Position numbers and translations under genes: made by a program | Shown here: in pieces, positions 36,935 through 45,850 of the stretch | How the letters are laid out: each line of letters begins with the position of its first letter | How positions within the stretch are numbered: position 1 is the first letter of the stretch | Assembly (NCBI RefSeq): GCF_002897295.1 | Contig: NZ_BEXF01000003.1 | Location: 62,001 to 126,000 of the forward strand | Direction of reading: 5' to 3' | DNA: 64,000 nt | Origin: Brevibacillus reuszeri | Lineage (GTDB): Bacteria > Bacillota > Bacilli > Brevibacillales > Brevibacillaceae | The notes under the pieces: model-generated | Told to the model about the DNA's origin: nothing | Database searches by the model: none | What the model saw: only the letters and a program-made list of their open reading frames with translations

Positions 36935-38383
36935 ATGGTACCCAATCATGAATCAACCATACTCGAATGGCAAGAGGCAATGGATGCGAATACGACGACC
37001 TCCCGCGAGCTGACTCTCGCCTTTCTCAAGCGAATTACAGCCCATGATAAGCAAGGTCTAACTATTAATGCGATCTGTGAGATTAATCCAGATGCCCTCG
37101 CAATAGCAGAAGCGCTCGACCGGGAACGGATCATATCAGGCAGTCGAGGTCCGCTTCATGGAATTCCTATCCTGCTCAAGGACAACATCGCTACAGGTGA
37201 TAGTATGCATACGAGTGCAGGAGCATTGGCACTTGCCGATTCTTATGCTTCTGCGGACTCATTTGTAGCTGCTCGTTTGCGTGAAGCTGGTGCCGTCCTT
37301 CTGGGCAAAACGAACCTGACCGAATGGGCAAATTTTATATCTGATCACATGCCAAACGGATATAGCTCACGCGGTGGACAAGTTCAAAACCCGTATGGTC
37401 CGGGAATCTTTGATGTTGGCGGCTCCAGCTCAGGCTCTGCTGCTGCCGTGGCAGCCGGCTTTGCGGTGGCGGCAATCGGGACAGAAACATCCGGTTCGAT
37501 TCTCTATCCGTCTGTTCAAAACTCATTGGTTGGCATCAAGCCTACCGTTGGCTTAATCAGTCGTAGTGGGATCATCCCGATCTCCCATACGCAGGATACG
37601 GCTGGCCCGATGACCCGTACCGTGTCTGACGCTGCAATCGTGCTCGGCACTCTCACAGGAGTAGACGTAAGCGATCCCGTCACAGGAAAAAGCGAAGGTC
37701 TTGGTTACACCGATTATCGCTCTTTTCTCGATCGCGATGGACTTCGAGCTGCACGTATTGGAGTCATTCGCTCCCATTTTCAAGCTGAATGTGATGCCGA
37801 TGAGATCCAATTGTTCGAAGCAGCGATTGCCCAGTTAAAAGAAGCTGGTGCCATCCTCATCGATTCCGTCACGATTCCTTCTGAGAATGCTGCATGGGGT
37901 CGTAGTGTCCTTTTGCATGAATTCAAATCTGGGGTGAATGCTTATCTCAGGACCTTGCCTGCCTCCTACCCCATCCGAACACTTAAAGACGTAATCGACT
38001 TTAACCGCGCTCACGAGGAACAAGCGCTACGTTACGGTCAAAGCTTGCTGGAAAGTTCGGAGCAAACAAGCGGTACGTTGACGGAACCAGAATATTTGCA
38101 GGACTTGTTGTTCAATTTGGAAATGTCACAGGCCGGTGGCATAGATGCTGTAGTGAAAGAGCATTCGCTGGATGCCCTGCTGTTCCCGGGTTGTACGGGT
38201 GACGAAATTGCCGCGCGGGCAGGCTACCCATCCATTGCCATTCCAGCAGGTTATACCGGTACAGGCAAGCCGTTTGGCATCATGTTTACTGGACTTGCCT
38301 TCCAAGAGCATGTCTTGATTCGCCTGGCTTATGCCTATGAGCAGGCGAGCCAATTGAGGGTTGCTCCTAATTTGACCTCCTAA
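36935..38383 (+). CDS. Amidase (amidase-signature family)
   Basis: A 482-aa amidase-signature hydrolase. The catalytic triad is Lys82 in PILLKDNIAT, a cis-Ser in GGSSSGSAA (164-168) and the nucleophile Ser188 in TETSGSI. There is no signal peptide. The family includes GatA, but GatA would sit in a gatCAB operon; this gene is alone, so it is a stand-alone amidase acting on small amides or peptide-type amides. The ATG follows AAAGGTGGAG. Confidence 0.9.
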   Translation: MVPNHESTILEWQEAMDANTTTSRELTLAFLKRITAHDKQGLTINAICEINPDALAIAEALDRERIISGSRGPLHGIPILLKDNIATGDSMHTSAGALALADSYASADSFVAARLREAGAVLLGKTNLTEWANFISDHMPNGYSSRGGQVQNPYGPGIFDVGGSSSGSAAAVAAGFAVAAIGTETSGSILYPSVQNSLVGIKPTVGLISRSGIIPISHTQDTAGPMTRTVSDAAIVLGTLTGVDVSDPVTGKSEGLGYTDYRSFLDRDGLRAARIGVIRSHFQAECDADEIQLFEAAIAQLKEAGAILIDSVTIPSENAAWGRSVLLHEFKSGVNAYLRTLPASYPIRTLKDVIDFNRAHEEQALRYGQSLLESSEQTSGTLTEPEYLQDLLFNLEMSQAGGIDAVVKEHSLDALLFPGCTGDEIAARAGYPSIAIPAGYTGTGKPFGIMFTGLAFQEHVLIRLAYAYEQASQLRVAPNLTS

Positions 38384-38413
38384 CTTGTTTCCTAATCAAT
38401 AAAAAAACGAACT

Positions 38414-38449
38414 CAAAAAAGGCCATCCCCCAAAGGATGGCCTTAAAAC
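38414..38449 (-). terminator. Terminator between converging amidase and LRR-like genes
   Basis: AAGGCCATCC and GGATGGCCTT form a 10-base stem. The T-run is strong on the minus strand and weak on plus. Confidence 0.85.
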
Positions 38450-38471
38450 TTGTTATCAACATTGCTTCACT

Positions 38472-39689
38472 TCAGTAATCGCGTGCTGCATCGAACCAGC
38501 GTTGAGCCATCTCCTCCGCTATAGCCTGGCCGATTAGGTGGTCAGACTGACTTAGTTGCCATACGGCTTCACCAAGATCTTCTCGTTCAATGGTTTCGAT
38601 GCCTTTGAGGTTATTGAAACGTACCGTGAAGGCGGTAATGGCTGCCTCCGCGTCAGCAAGACTGCGGGCTTGAGCCAAGGCTGCTTGTGCAGCGTCATAG
38701 GCTTCATTAGCCAGTTTGGCCAGACGTTTCGGCCACGACGAAAAGGGGCGGCCAAACTCTTTCGTCCACCACTCTGGCTTCCGTAATTGGCTCACTGAAG
38801 CGTAGCTCGTCCATGGTCGAGTGTTAGCTCGCGATTTCATTTGCTGCCTCAATCGCTTGCCCGTAATCTCCTCCACATTATAGGCGATAAATCTATCTAG
38901 CAACGGCCACACAGCTAATGACGGCAAGTCACTCAGATCAGGCATGAAGCGTAGCTCCAAATTCGTTAGCTGGGTCTGACGAGCTAGTAGTTCCAGATCG
39001 CAAAAATTCCCCCACAAACTCAGCGATGTAATATTTTGAAATCTCGTTAGACACTCCAATGAGATAGGCTGCGCCAGCGGTTCGTTTTGAAGGGTCAGGT
39101 TCGTGACCTGGTGCAGCTCGCCAAGATCCGGTAGCAAGAAGGGATTATCATTCTTGCGCCGGCTGGTGCGCGGCTTCAGTGTCAAAGAGGATGGCATGTC
39201 GCCATCGACAGAAAAGCGCTCTAGATCGCCATCTACACTCAGACGAAAATATTCAGAGACCTGCGATTTTGGGAGTTTCAAATGTAAACGACTTTCAAGC
39301 TTGTCCAAACTGATAGACAAGCCATACAATTTGGACTGGCTGGCGTCCACGACAATGTCCTCAGGGAGAATCGGAACCCATGACATTTCTTCAATGGGGC
39401 GTTCCTTGGCCCAATCAAAGAAACCAGTATCGCTCCCTTTGTAGTACAGAAATCGTGGCCAGGGAGATCCAGCCGGTGTTGCAAAGGAATCGAATACGTT
39501 CCAATTGATAGGTGTATACGGATCGACATGCAAGTCTACTTTAGTGTCCGATTGTGACGGCCCAATGGAGAGACTGCCTACGCCAGGCTTAATAACAAGT
39601 GTATGGCTGTGAGGACCAGTCAGATCGATAGGATAACGACCATCTTCACGAATAGAACCAGCTTGTGTATGATGTGGCATTTCCTTCAT
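38472..39689 (-). CDS. Large orphan with LRR-like central region, 405 aa
   Basis: I do not recognise this as a named family. Residues about 190-270 show leucine-rich-repeat-like spacing (LHQVTNLTLQNEPL, FQNITSLSLWGNFCDLELL, LTNLELRFMPDL). The N-terminal part is acidic and beta-rich, and the C-terminal 130 residues are helical and Ala-rich. No signal peptide or membrane segment is present. The gene is alone with its own terminator. Protein-protein interaction is the only role I would infer. The start is one of two nearby ATGs. Confidence 0.75.
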   Translation of the reverse strand: MKEMPHHTQAGSIREDGRYPIDLTGPHSHTLVIKPGVGSLSIGPSQSDTKVDLHVDPYTPINWNVFDSFATPAGSPWPRFLYYKGSDTGFFDWAKERPIEEMSWVPILPEDIVVDASQSKLYGLSISLDKLESRLHLKLPKSQVSEYFRLSVDGDLERFSVDGDMPSSLTLKPRTSRRKNDNPFLLPDLGELHQVTNLTLQNEPLAQPISLECLTRFQNITSLSLWGNFCDLELLARQTQLTNLELRFMPDLSDLPSLAVWPLLDRFIAYNVEEITGKRLRQQMKSRANTRPWTSYASVSQLRKPEWWTKEFGRPFSSWPKRLAKLANEAYDAAQAALAQARSLADAEAAITAFTVRFNNLKGIETIEREDLGEAVWQLSQSDHLIGQAIAEEMAQRWFDAARDY

Positions 39690-39813
39690 CCTTCCTTCTT
39701 AACTCCTGCCTTCTTCTCTATGTATCAACACCACTCAATACCTTGGTGCTTACTTAAAATATACCATATAAAGCCAGGCTTGTAGTTGCTTGAGGAATTT
39801 AGCCATAACCAAA

Positions 39814-39854
39814 CAAAAAACGCATGCCTCATTGCTGGGGCCATGCGTTTTTTA
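39814..39854 (-). terminator. Terminator of the 149-aa membrane protein gene
   Basis: AAAACGCATG and CATGCGTTTT arms lie just past the stop, with A/T tracts usable on the minus strand. Confidence 0.8.
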
Positions 39855-39862
39855 ATTCGTCC

Positions 39863-40312
39863 TTACATCGTTTTCTCTTGCTGCTCTGCTTTTCCTAGAC
39901 GGTCCTGGAATACCTGCCCTAATTGACCGATGTCGACTTCCCACTTATCATCCTTATAGTAAACTGTGGCTTTCGTTTCCCCTTTTTTCCCTACGATTCG
40001 AATACTTGATGTTCTCACCTCATATGTGCCATCTGGCTGAAATGTAACATCCGCATCTTTCAGCTCGCTGTTGAGCACAGGGGTAATCGTTTTATCAACC
40101 ACTTCTTGTGTAGCCACAACTGCTTGACGCCCCATTTGGATGACTTCATCAGGAGTGAATTGAAAAAAAAGCACCAGCACAACCCCGATGATTGCTGCGA
40201 GTGAAATAATCCGAATCAAGCTGCGAACGACCCATTGCGCAAGCAAAATTACCACTATGATACAAACTACAACCGGCCAGTAGTCTTTTACGAGTTGAAG
40301 AACTTGCTCCAT
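39863..40312 (-). CDS. Membrane-anchored hypothetical protein, 149 aa
   Basis: Two adjacent hydrophobic segments (about 10-28 and 32-51) are followed by a soluble domain of about 95 residues with beta-strand character (TYEVRTSSIRIVG, ATVYYKDDKWEVDIG). The family is not recognised. GGAG eight bases before the ATG sets the start. It is monocistronic. The soluble part could face either side; charge distribution does not settle it. Confidence 0.7.
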   Translation of the reverse strand: MEQVLQLVKDYWPVVVCIIVVILLAQWVVRSLIRIISLAAIIGVVLVLFFQFTPDEVIQMGRQAVVATQEVVDKTITPVLNSELKDADVTFQPDGTYEVRTSSIRIVGKKGETKATVYYKDDKWEVDIGQLGQVFQDRLGKAEQQEKTM

Positions 40313-40438
40313 CCTCACCACTCCTTCACCATTTCAGTCTCGCCAAGAAAGGGCAGTGCCTAATCATAGCAAAAGCGAAAAGGGATTGTTCCGTAAATCA
40401 GGTTTCGGATATGTGAGAGTACTCCGATCTGATTCCGC

Positions 40439-40468
40439 AAAAAAAACCGCTGCAATAGTGCGGGCGGC
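40439..40468 (-). terminator. Distal terminator of the second beta-lactamase-like gene
   Basis: CCGC and GCGG around nine bases are followed by eight T on the minus strand. It is 135 bases past the stop. The rest of 40313-40605 shows no gene; I see only AT-rich spacer. Confidence 0.5.
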
Positions 40469-40605
40469 CCCTCCTGGAAAAACTTTCACGCTTCCCTATT
40501 TTACATCATTCGACATCGCTGTGTAAAATCCTGCCCTTAAGAGAAAGGGGATGTACAGTACCCAACATTCTCACGCCAACCTTTTTCAGCTGATCAGATA
40601 TGCAG

Positions 40606-42195
40606 CTACACTTTGGAAAAAGCGACATTGGACATTCTGCCGGTCGAGAACAGACAACCGGTCACTTCACCGTCGGAACCTCTCGTGAAGGCAATGTTTA
40701 TGCAGAACAGATTTTGTCCGACGTTTGCAATGAACTGATCGGGAGCGATCTGTATCATCAGATGCTTGCCATTTCTGTGGTGGGAGACATAAAGCTCCCC
40801 ACCCTCTGTCAGCACCTCGTAGCTTGTCTTCACCTCTGTGCTCACATACTTGCCTGTATATCGTGAGCATTCTTCCATGTTGCCTGAGCCATGCTCCCTT
40901 TTCTCCATCTTGAAGAATCGGGGGCCGAAGCGCATGCCTGCACTTTTTCCAAGGAAAAGGTCGGAATCAAATGTGGATAGTCGGTAGCGATTTCCATCCA
41001 GATGAGTAAGCGGCGAGGCACCATATTCTCCCTGCATGTACAGTTGATCGCCCTGCTTCGTGACCTCCACGATAAACGCACTTTCTCCACGCGTAAAGTA
41101 CAGACCCTCAGCGTCTCCTTCGTCAAATTCCGCACGATAAAACTCTGGTACTTCTTCAGCCACAGCCTGACTTGTCTCTACGCCCAGCACGATATCAACA
41201 ATTTTATTTACGGCACTCCCCAGCGAAACAGTTTCTGTATTGCTGAAAATAATGATATCGAGGTCCTCTTCTGTAAAGCGTACAGCAGTGCTTCTGAAAG
41301 CGGCATCCGCGCCGTCATGCATGAAGAATGGACGACCGTTGTACATCTGCGGATCGTTGACGAGAATTCCCCCTGCATAATGACTTGTGCTTCCATTCAG
41401 AAGTGTCGGGCAAGACAGCATGAGAGAGAGCGTTTCTTTGTTACAAATGACCGGCGTCTTCAGATTTTCCATCCACTTCATAAAATCTGTTGTTGTCGTA
41501 TTCAGTGAAGTTGCCCCATACGTCCCGTAGTTGAGCACAGCATGCACATACTCACTACCGACCACTTTATATGATTCAGCGCGATTCGGAATCATCTGCC
41601 AGTAGCGATCCTTGAAGCAGGTTTGCGACATGCCTAGCGGTGCAAAAATCCTCTCGCTAGCCAACTCATTCAAGCTTTTTCCAGAAACCCTTTCCGCGAT
41701 TTCTGCGAGCAGCGTAAAATTGGCGTTGCTGTACATATAACGGGAAAGCGGCGGAAAATTCAGTTCAGTTTGCGAGGCAATGACATCCTTGGCGTCTTGC
41801 TGTGTGATGGTATCATCGATTCTGACTCCTTGTAGCATCAAAAGCTCCCATTGATCCCGGACGCCGCTTACATTGTTCATCAGATTGCGAATAGACACCG
41901 GCTCGGTAAAAGCAACGAGATCCGCGATATACCCTCTGATGTCATCATCAATGTCGAGCAGCTTGTCTTCATGCAGGAGAAGGACGCACATGACAGTTAC
42001 TTGTTTAGAAACTGACGCAACGTGAAAAACCGTCTCGCCTGTGATTGGCAGCTTGTGCTCCAGACTCGCATAGCCAAAGCACTTGTCGTATATAATTTCT
42101 CCGTCCTTGCGCACCAAAACCTGCCCACCAGGACATACCCCATCCTGCCAACGAGAAAAAATAGAATCGATTTTTGCAGCCATCATCGCATTCAT
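40606..42195 (-). CDS. Serine hydrolase, class C beta-lactamase-like, with C-terminal extension
   Basis: A 529-aa protein. The beta-lactamase/transpeptidase-like domain (about 1-350) has Ser61-x-x-Lys64 (SVSK), Tyr-Ser-Asn (YMYSNANF) and a HDG box (FFMHDGADAAF). A C-terminal beta-rich domain of about 170 residues follows (CSRYTGKYVSTEVKTSYEV). This layout is common in secreted or cytoplasmic D-peptidases and esterases. No signal peptide is visible at the chosen ATG, which has AAAGGGTG before it; the long upstream frame lacks a ribosome site. Confidence 0.88.
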   Translation of the reverse strand: MNAMMAAKIDSIFSRWQDGVCPGGQVLVRKDGEIIYDKCFGYASLEHKLPITGETVFHVASVSKQVTVMCVLLLHEDKLLDIDDDIRGYIADLVAFTEPVSIRNLMNNVSGVRDQWELLMLQGVRIDDTITQQDAKDVIASQTELNFPPLSRYMYSNANFTLLAEIAERVSGKSLNELASERIFAPLGMSQTCFKDRYWQMIPNRAESYKVVGSEYVHAVLNYGTYGATSLNTTTTDFMKWMENLKTPVICNKETLSLMLSCPTLLNGSTSHYAGGILVNDPQMYNGRPFFMHDGADAAFRSTAVRFTEEDLDIIIFSNTETVSLGSAVNKIVDIVLGVETSQAVAEEVPEFYRAEFDEGDAEGLYFTRGESAFIVEVTKQGDQLYMQGEYGASPLTHLDGNRYRLSTFDSDLFLGKSAGMRFGPRFFKMEKREHGSGNMEECSRYTGKYVSTEVKTSYEVLTEGGELYVSHHRNGKHLMIQIAPDQFIANVGQNLFCINIAFTRGSDGEVTGCLFSTGRMSNVAFSKV

Positions 42196-42330
42196 GCCAA
42201 GCACACCCTTTCCTCTCCACGTCTTTTTCCTAACTCTACCAATTCTGATTGAATCTTTCAATAAAAGCCACAATATCAATTGGACGGCGTTTTCCAGTTC
42301 ATCCATATGTACGTTCCCTGTATAGCCAAA

Positions 42331-42368
42331 GAAAAAACACCATCGACCTGGGTGGCCGATGGCGTTCT
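42331..42368 (-). terminator. Terminator of dsdA
   Basis: AACGCCATCGGC pairs with GTCGATGGTGTT (minus strand), followed by TTTTTTC, 28 bases after the stop. Confidence 0.85.
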
Positions 42369-42395
42369 CGCACTTTTATTGGAAAGTACAGCTCT

Positions 42396-43760
42396 TTAGT
42401 TGCTGGTGGTATTTTGCAGACCTTTGGCATAGTATTCTTCCTGGATATGCTCAGGTACCATGCTTCCTCCTGTCGCCCAAACGATATGCGTCGCGTTTTT
42501 CAGCTTGCCTTCAAGGCCCTGCTGCTTAATATAATTTTGTCCTGCCTCTTGTGTAAGCAAACGGACAGGCCCTGGCATCCCGGCCAAGGCAGATGGCTCC
42601 AGACGTACGGATTCGCTATCGCGCAGCGCCCGCAGCAGCGTATACAGCTCCCCGTCAGCAACGGTATAAATACCGCTGAGCAACGTTTCCATTACCTTTC
42701 CGACAAAGCGAGAAGGACGACCAACAGCCAATCCGTCCGCATCTGTCTTGTTGTCTATGCCAAAATCTTGGACAGCTAGCTTATCGTGGAGCCCAGTCAT
42801 CAAGCCAAGCAGCATGCATGGAGAATGAGTTGGTTCGGCAAAAAAACAATGCACATTGTCGCCATAGACGAGCTTCAGCCCGTACGCGACACCCCCTGGA
42901 CCGCCTCCTACACCGCACGGCAAGTAAACAAACAGCGGATGCTCGCTGTCCACTGTAATTTGCTCCTCCTCGAGTTGTTTACGTAGCCGTTCTGCTGCGA
43001 CTGCGTATCCGAGGAACAAGCGCTTGGAGTTTTCATCATCGATAAAATAACATTGAGGGTCCGCTTCTGCCTGTTTTCTTCCCTCTTCCACAGCTTTTCC
43101 GTAGTCGGATTGGTATTCCATCACCTGTACACCTTTTGATCGAAGCAGCTCCTTCTTCCAGGTCTTGGCGTCTGCCGACATGTGAACTGTAACTTGGAAG
43201 CCTAGCTTGGCACTGATCACCCCAATGCTCATCCCCAGATTCCCCGTCGAGCCTACAGCAATGGAATAACGTGAAAACAACTGGCGATACTCATCGGAGG
43301 CAAAAACGGAGTAGTCGCCGTCTGATGGCAGCATGCCGTGTTTTTGGGCCAAATCCTCCGCATGCGCCAGTACCTCATAAATCCCTCCCCTCGCTTTGAT
43401 CGAGCCAGCGATTGGCAAGTGACTGTCGCACTTCAGCCATAACCTGCCGGGGATCTTTATCTGGAAGCGAGACTCCAGGTATTCTTTCATCTGCTCGATC
43501 GATGCGAGAGGAGACTCGATCAACCCGCCGGCACCCTCTGTCTCTGGAAAAGCCTTCTGAATAAAAGGAGCAAAGCGTCGCAAACGCTCTTCTGCATCAC
43601 GGACGTCCTCTGTTGTCACAGAAAGGGTAGCCTTTGCGAGCTGATCATAGCTGGGATTTGTCCAAAAAACTTCTTTTGTGTCCATCATTGCCTGTAGCAA
43701 CGGATATTCCATTTTCCACTGCTCGATCGTTTGCCCCTCGACTCTCACACTGTTTTCCAT
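42396..43760 (-). CDS. dsdA: D-serine dehydratase
   Basis: A PLP enzyme of 454 aa that converts D-serine to pyruvate and ammonia and so detoxifies D-serine. The PLP lysine is Lys122 in [13 protein letters not shown]. The phosphate-binding loop and signature [35 protein letters not shown] and [16 protein letters not shown] closely match Escherichia coli DsdA. I chose the ATG preceded by GGAGGG, which aligns with the E. coli N-terminus. The dsdX transporter and dsdC regulator are not adjacent, unlike in enterobacteria. Confidence 0.95.
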   Translation of the reverse strand: MENSVRVEGQTIEQWKMEYPLLQAMMDTKEVFWTNPSYDQLAKATLSVTTEDVRDAEERLRRFAPFIQKAFPETEGAGGLIESPLASIEQMKEYLESRFQIKIPGRLWLKCDSHLPIAGSIKARGGIYEVLAHAEDLAQKHGMLPSDGDYSVFASDEYRQLFSRYSIAVGSTGNLGMSIGVISAKLGFQVTVHMSADAKTWKKELLRSKGVQVMEYQSDYGKAVEEGRKQAEADPQCYFIDDENSKRLFLGYAVAAERLRKQLEEEQITVDSEHPLFVYLPCGVGGGPGGVAYGLKLVYGDNVHCFFAEPTHSPCMLLGLMTGLHDKLAVQDFGIDNKTDADGLAVGRPSRFVGKVMETLLSGIYTVADGELYTLLRALRDSESVRLEPSALAGMPGPVRLLTQEAGQNYIKQQGLEGKLKNATHIVWATGGSMVPEHIQEEYYAKGLQNTTSN

Positions 43761-43951
43761 CGTAACGAAGCCCTCCATCCTGCATTTGGAATCTCTTGAC
43801 ATGAGGGAATATTCCGTATCTTCCTTCATCAAAAGCTGCTTATGTCAACGAGACTTGTCCTCTGTATGATAGTGCAACAAGAACACTGGAATCAACTCCT
43901 AAACGATGAAAAAACAGACAAGGGAGATTTCCTTCTCACTGATTGGCATAT

Positions 43952-43981
43952 TTTACAAAGTTTCGCAACGATTGCTATAAT
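43952..43981 (+). promoter_or_regulatory. Promoter of the GNAT gene at 44077
   Basis: TTTACA and TATAAT are spaced by 18 bases, about 95 bases before the start. The leader holds a possible GGAGAT/ATCTCC hairpin. The 43761-44076 interval contains nothing else I can identify. Confidence 0.5.
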
Positions 43982-44076
43982 AGCAACAATACAAATTTGC
44001 TTTAGGAGATTGCCCCAGTCATTATCTCCCCTCGCTTGACGTGGGAGAGTATGCTCTGGCAAAAGGAGAATAACCA

Positions 44077-44529
44077 ATGGAAATTAGAAAACTGGCTCCA
44101 CACGAAAAAGCCCCCATGCATTTGTTACTGCTTGCTGACCCTTCGCAAAAACTCGTAGAAGAGTATTTGCAAAGAGGCGATTGTTTTGTCGCCGCAAAAG
44201 GAGAAGAAATCGTCGGCGTCTATGTTCTCATAAAAACCAGACCGGATACGATTGAGCTTGTGAACGTGGCCGTCGATGAAGGTCAGCAAGGACAAGGCAT
44301 TGGCAAAAAGCTGGTACTGCACGCGATTGAAGAGGCAAAAGCATCCGGCTATAAAACTATTGAGATCGGCACGGGCAATTCGAGCCTGGATCAACTGGCG
44401 CTCTACCAAAAATGCGGATTTCGGATGACGTGGATCGATAAAGATTTCTTCATTAGACATTACAATGAACCGATATACGAAAACGGCATCCAGCTCTTTG
44501 ACATGGTTCGTCTCTCCCAGGATCTATAG
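44077..44529 (+). CDS. GNAT family N-acetyltransferase, 150 aa
   Basis: A compact GNAT enzyme. The strand IELVNVAVDE leads into the acyl-CoA loop GQQGQGIGKKL, with IGTGNSSLDQLALYQKCGF further on (strand and catalytic region). The overall pattern resembles YvbK of Bacillus subtilis. It acetylates an unidentified amine. AAAGGAG precedes the ATG. It is monocistronic between two minus-strand genes, with a bidirectional terminator at its end. Confidence 0.88.
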   Translation: MEIRKLAPHEKAPMHLLLLADPSQKLVEEYLQRGDCFVAAKGEEIVGVYVLIKTRPDTIELVNVAVDEGQQGQGIGKKLVLHAIEEAKASGYKTIEIGTGNSSLDQLALYQKCGFRMTWIDKDFFIRHYNEPIYENGIQLFDMVRLSQDL

Positions 44530-44546
44530 AGGCAAGACTGTAAAAC

Positions 44547-44597
44547 GAAAAGCCATGATTTTCCTACTACTGCGTAGAAAAATCATGGCTCTTTTCA
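44547..44597. terminator. Bidirectional terminator, GNAT and apgM
   Basis: AAAAGCCATGATTTT and AAAAATCATGGCT arms, 16-base loop. It overlaps the last bases of apgM on minus. Confidence 0.85.
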
Positions 44598-45836
44598 GTT
44601 TCCTTGCTTTTTTACATACCCCATGAAGCCGTGTAGTGTTCTGACGAAATCGCTTCCGCTCAAGTGGCCAAGGCCGCCATGCGCACAATCCAGCTCGTTG
44701 TATTGCGTAATGCGATCCCTGCGGATACTCGGTCCGTAAATGAGCACTGGAACCGGATCTCCAGTGTGCTCTCCTACCTCGCAAGGCGTCGAATGATCGG
44801 CTGCCAAAGCCAGATACACATCATCAGGCAGCTGCTGTGCAATCATTCCTACCATTTGATCGAAAAGCTCAATCGATTTTGCCTTCTCTATCGGCTTGTT
44901 ATCGTGCCCCATCAAATCAGGCGCTTTAACATGCACATACACCATGTCCTTTTCTTTTATTTCCTGAATCGCCAGGCGTGCCTTCAAGGCGATATCCGTA
45001 TCGATGTTCCCCGTCATTGCGGGATTGGTAAACGTTTGGAAGCCCGCAAGCTGGGCTACTCCCAATACCGTGCTTTCACCAGCGATACAGCTTCCTGTTA
45101 TCCCCAGCTCTTCGGTGATCGGCTTCAGATCGACCATCTGCCCCGCTCCTCTGGTCAATATAAAATTAGCGGGCAGCTTGCCTTCTGCTATACGTTGCAA
45201 ATTGACGGGATGCTCCGACAGCATGACATGTGTCTTTTGCAAAAAGAGATTGAGCAGAGAAGCGGTATGTACTGCTTCTCTAGAATCATCAAGCGGTTTT
45301 ATCGGCAGATACGGTTTGCCGTCATTCGGCGCTTTCGGATCAGAGTCACTGACTCGATCACTCAAACCACTTCCCCGCAAAATAAGGACAGCCCGATGCT
45401 CGGTCGCCTGCTTGAAATGAACTTCCACACCGTCCGCAAGCTCCGTTCCCTGAATCGCAGCGGCAATTTCATCGGTTCTCTCGCGAATGCGCTGGGCACG
45501 ACGATCGAGGACAATTCCCTCCTCATTTACGGTAGCAAAATTACAGCGCAGGACAATATCCCCCGGCATGACTTCCATCCCGACTCCCAGCGCTTCAATC
45601 GGTCCACGACCCGGATATTGCTCAGGCTGATACCCGAACAGGATTAAATGTCCCATGTCTGTACCGACTGGAATCCCGGCGCTGATCAAATTCATCATCC
45701 CCGTAATGCCTTCAGCAGCCAGCCGATCCAGATTTGGTGTGTGTGCATATTCCAAGGGGGTCTTGTTGTCTATGAGCGGATGCGGACGGTCACCTACACC
45801 GTCTGCAATAGCGACAATTACTTTTCTTCGTAACAT
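44595..45836 (-). CDS. apgM: Cofactor-independent phosphoglycerate mutase, archaeal (aPGAM) type
   Basis: A 413-aa member of the alkaline-phosphatase-superfamily mutases of archaeal type. Metal-binding and nucleophile segments are KVIVAIADGVGDRP, PVGTDMGHLILFGY (Thr/Ser nucleophile region), VHVKAPDLMGHD and ALAADHSTPCEVGEHTGD. These enzymes interconvert 2- and 3-phosphoglycerate, but relatives act on phosphonates and sugar phosphates. The ATG follows TAGGAGG. It is 14 bases downstream of a DASS anion symporter and co-transcribed with it, which suggests use of an imported organic anion rather than a glycolytic housekeeping job. Confidence 0.88.
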   Translation of the reverse strand: MLRRKVIVAIADGVGDRPHPLIDNKTPLEYAHTPNLDRLAAEGITGMMNLISAGIPVGTDMGHLILFGYQPEQYPGRGPIEALGVGMEVMPGDIVLRCNFATVNEEGIVLDRRAQRIRERTDEIAAAIQGTELADGVEVHFKQATEHRAVLILRGSGLSDRVSDSDPKAPNDGKPYLPIKPLDDSREAVHTASLLNLFLQKTHVMLSEHPVNLQRIAEGKLPANFILTRGAGQMVDLKPITEELGITGSCIAGESTVLGVAQLAGFQTFTNPAMTGNIDTDIALKARLAIQEIKEKDMVYVHVKAPDLMGHDNKPIEKAKSIELFDQMVGMIAQQLPDDVYLALAADHSTPCEVGEHTGDPVPVLIYGPSIRRDRITQYNELDCAHGGLGHLSGSDFVRTLHGFMGYVKKQGN

Positions 45837-45850
45837 ACATCCTCCTACTG

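Noticed and set aside
36935..38383. GatA subunit of the amidotransferase
   Set aside because: There is no gatB or gatC next to it, and it has its own promoter region and terminator. A stand-alone amidase is more likely.
44664..45647. 327-codon plus-strand frame over apgM
   Set aside because: Antisense to a well-supported mutase gene. The Arg/His/Ile-rich product has no motif.
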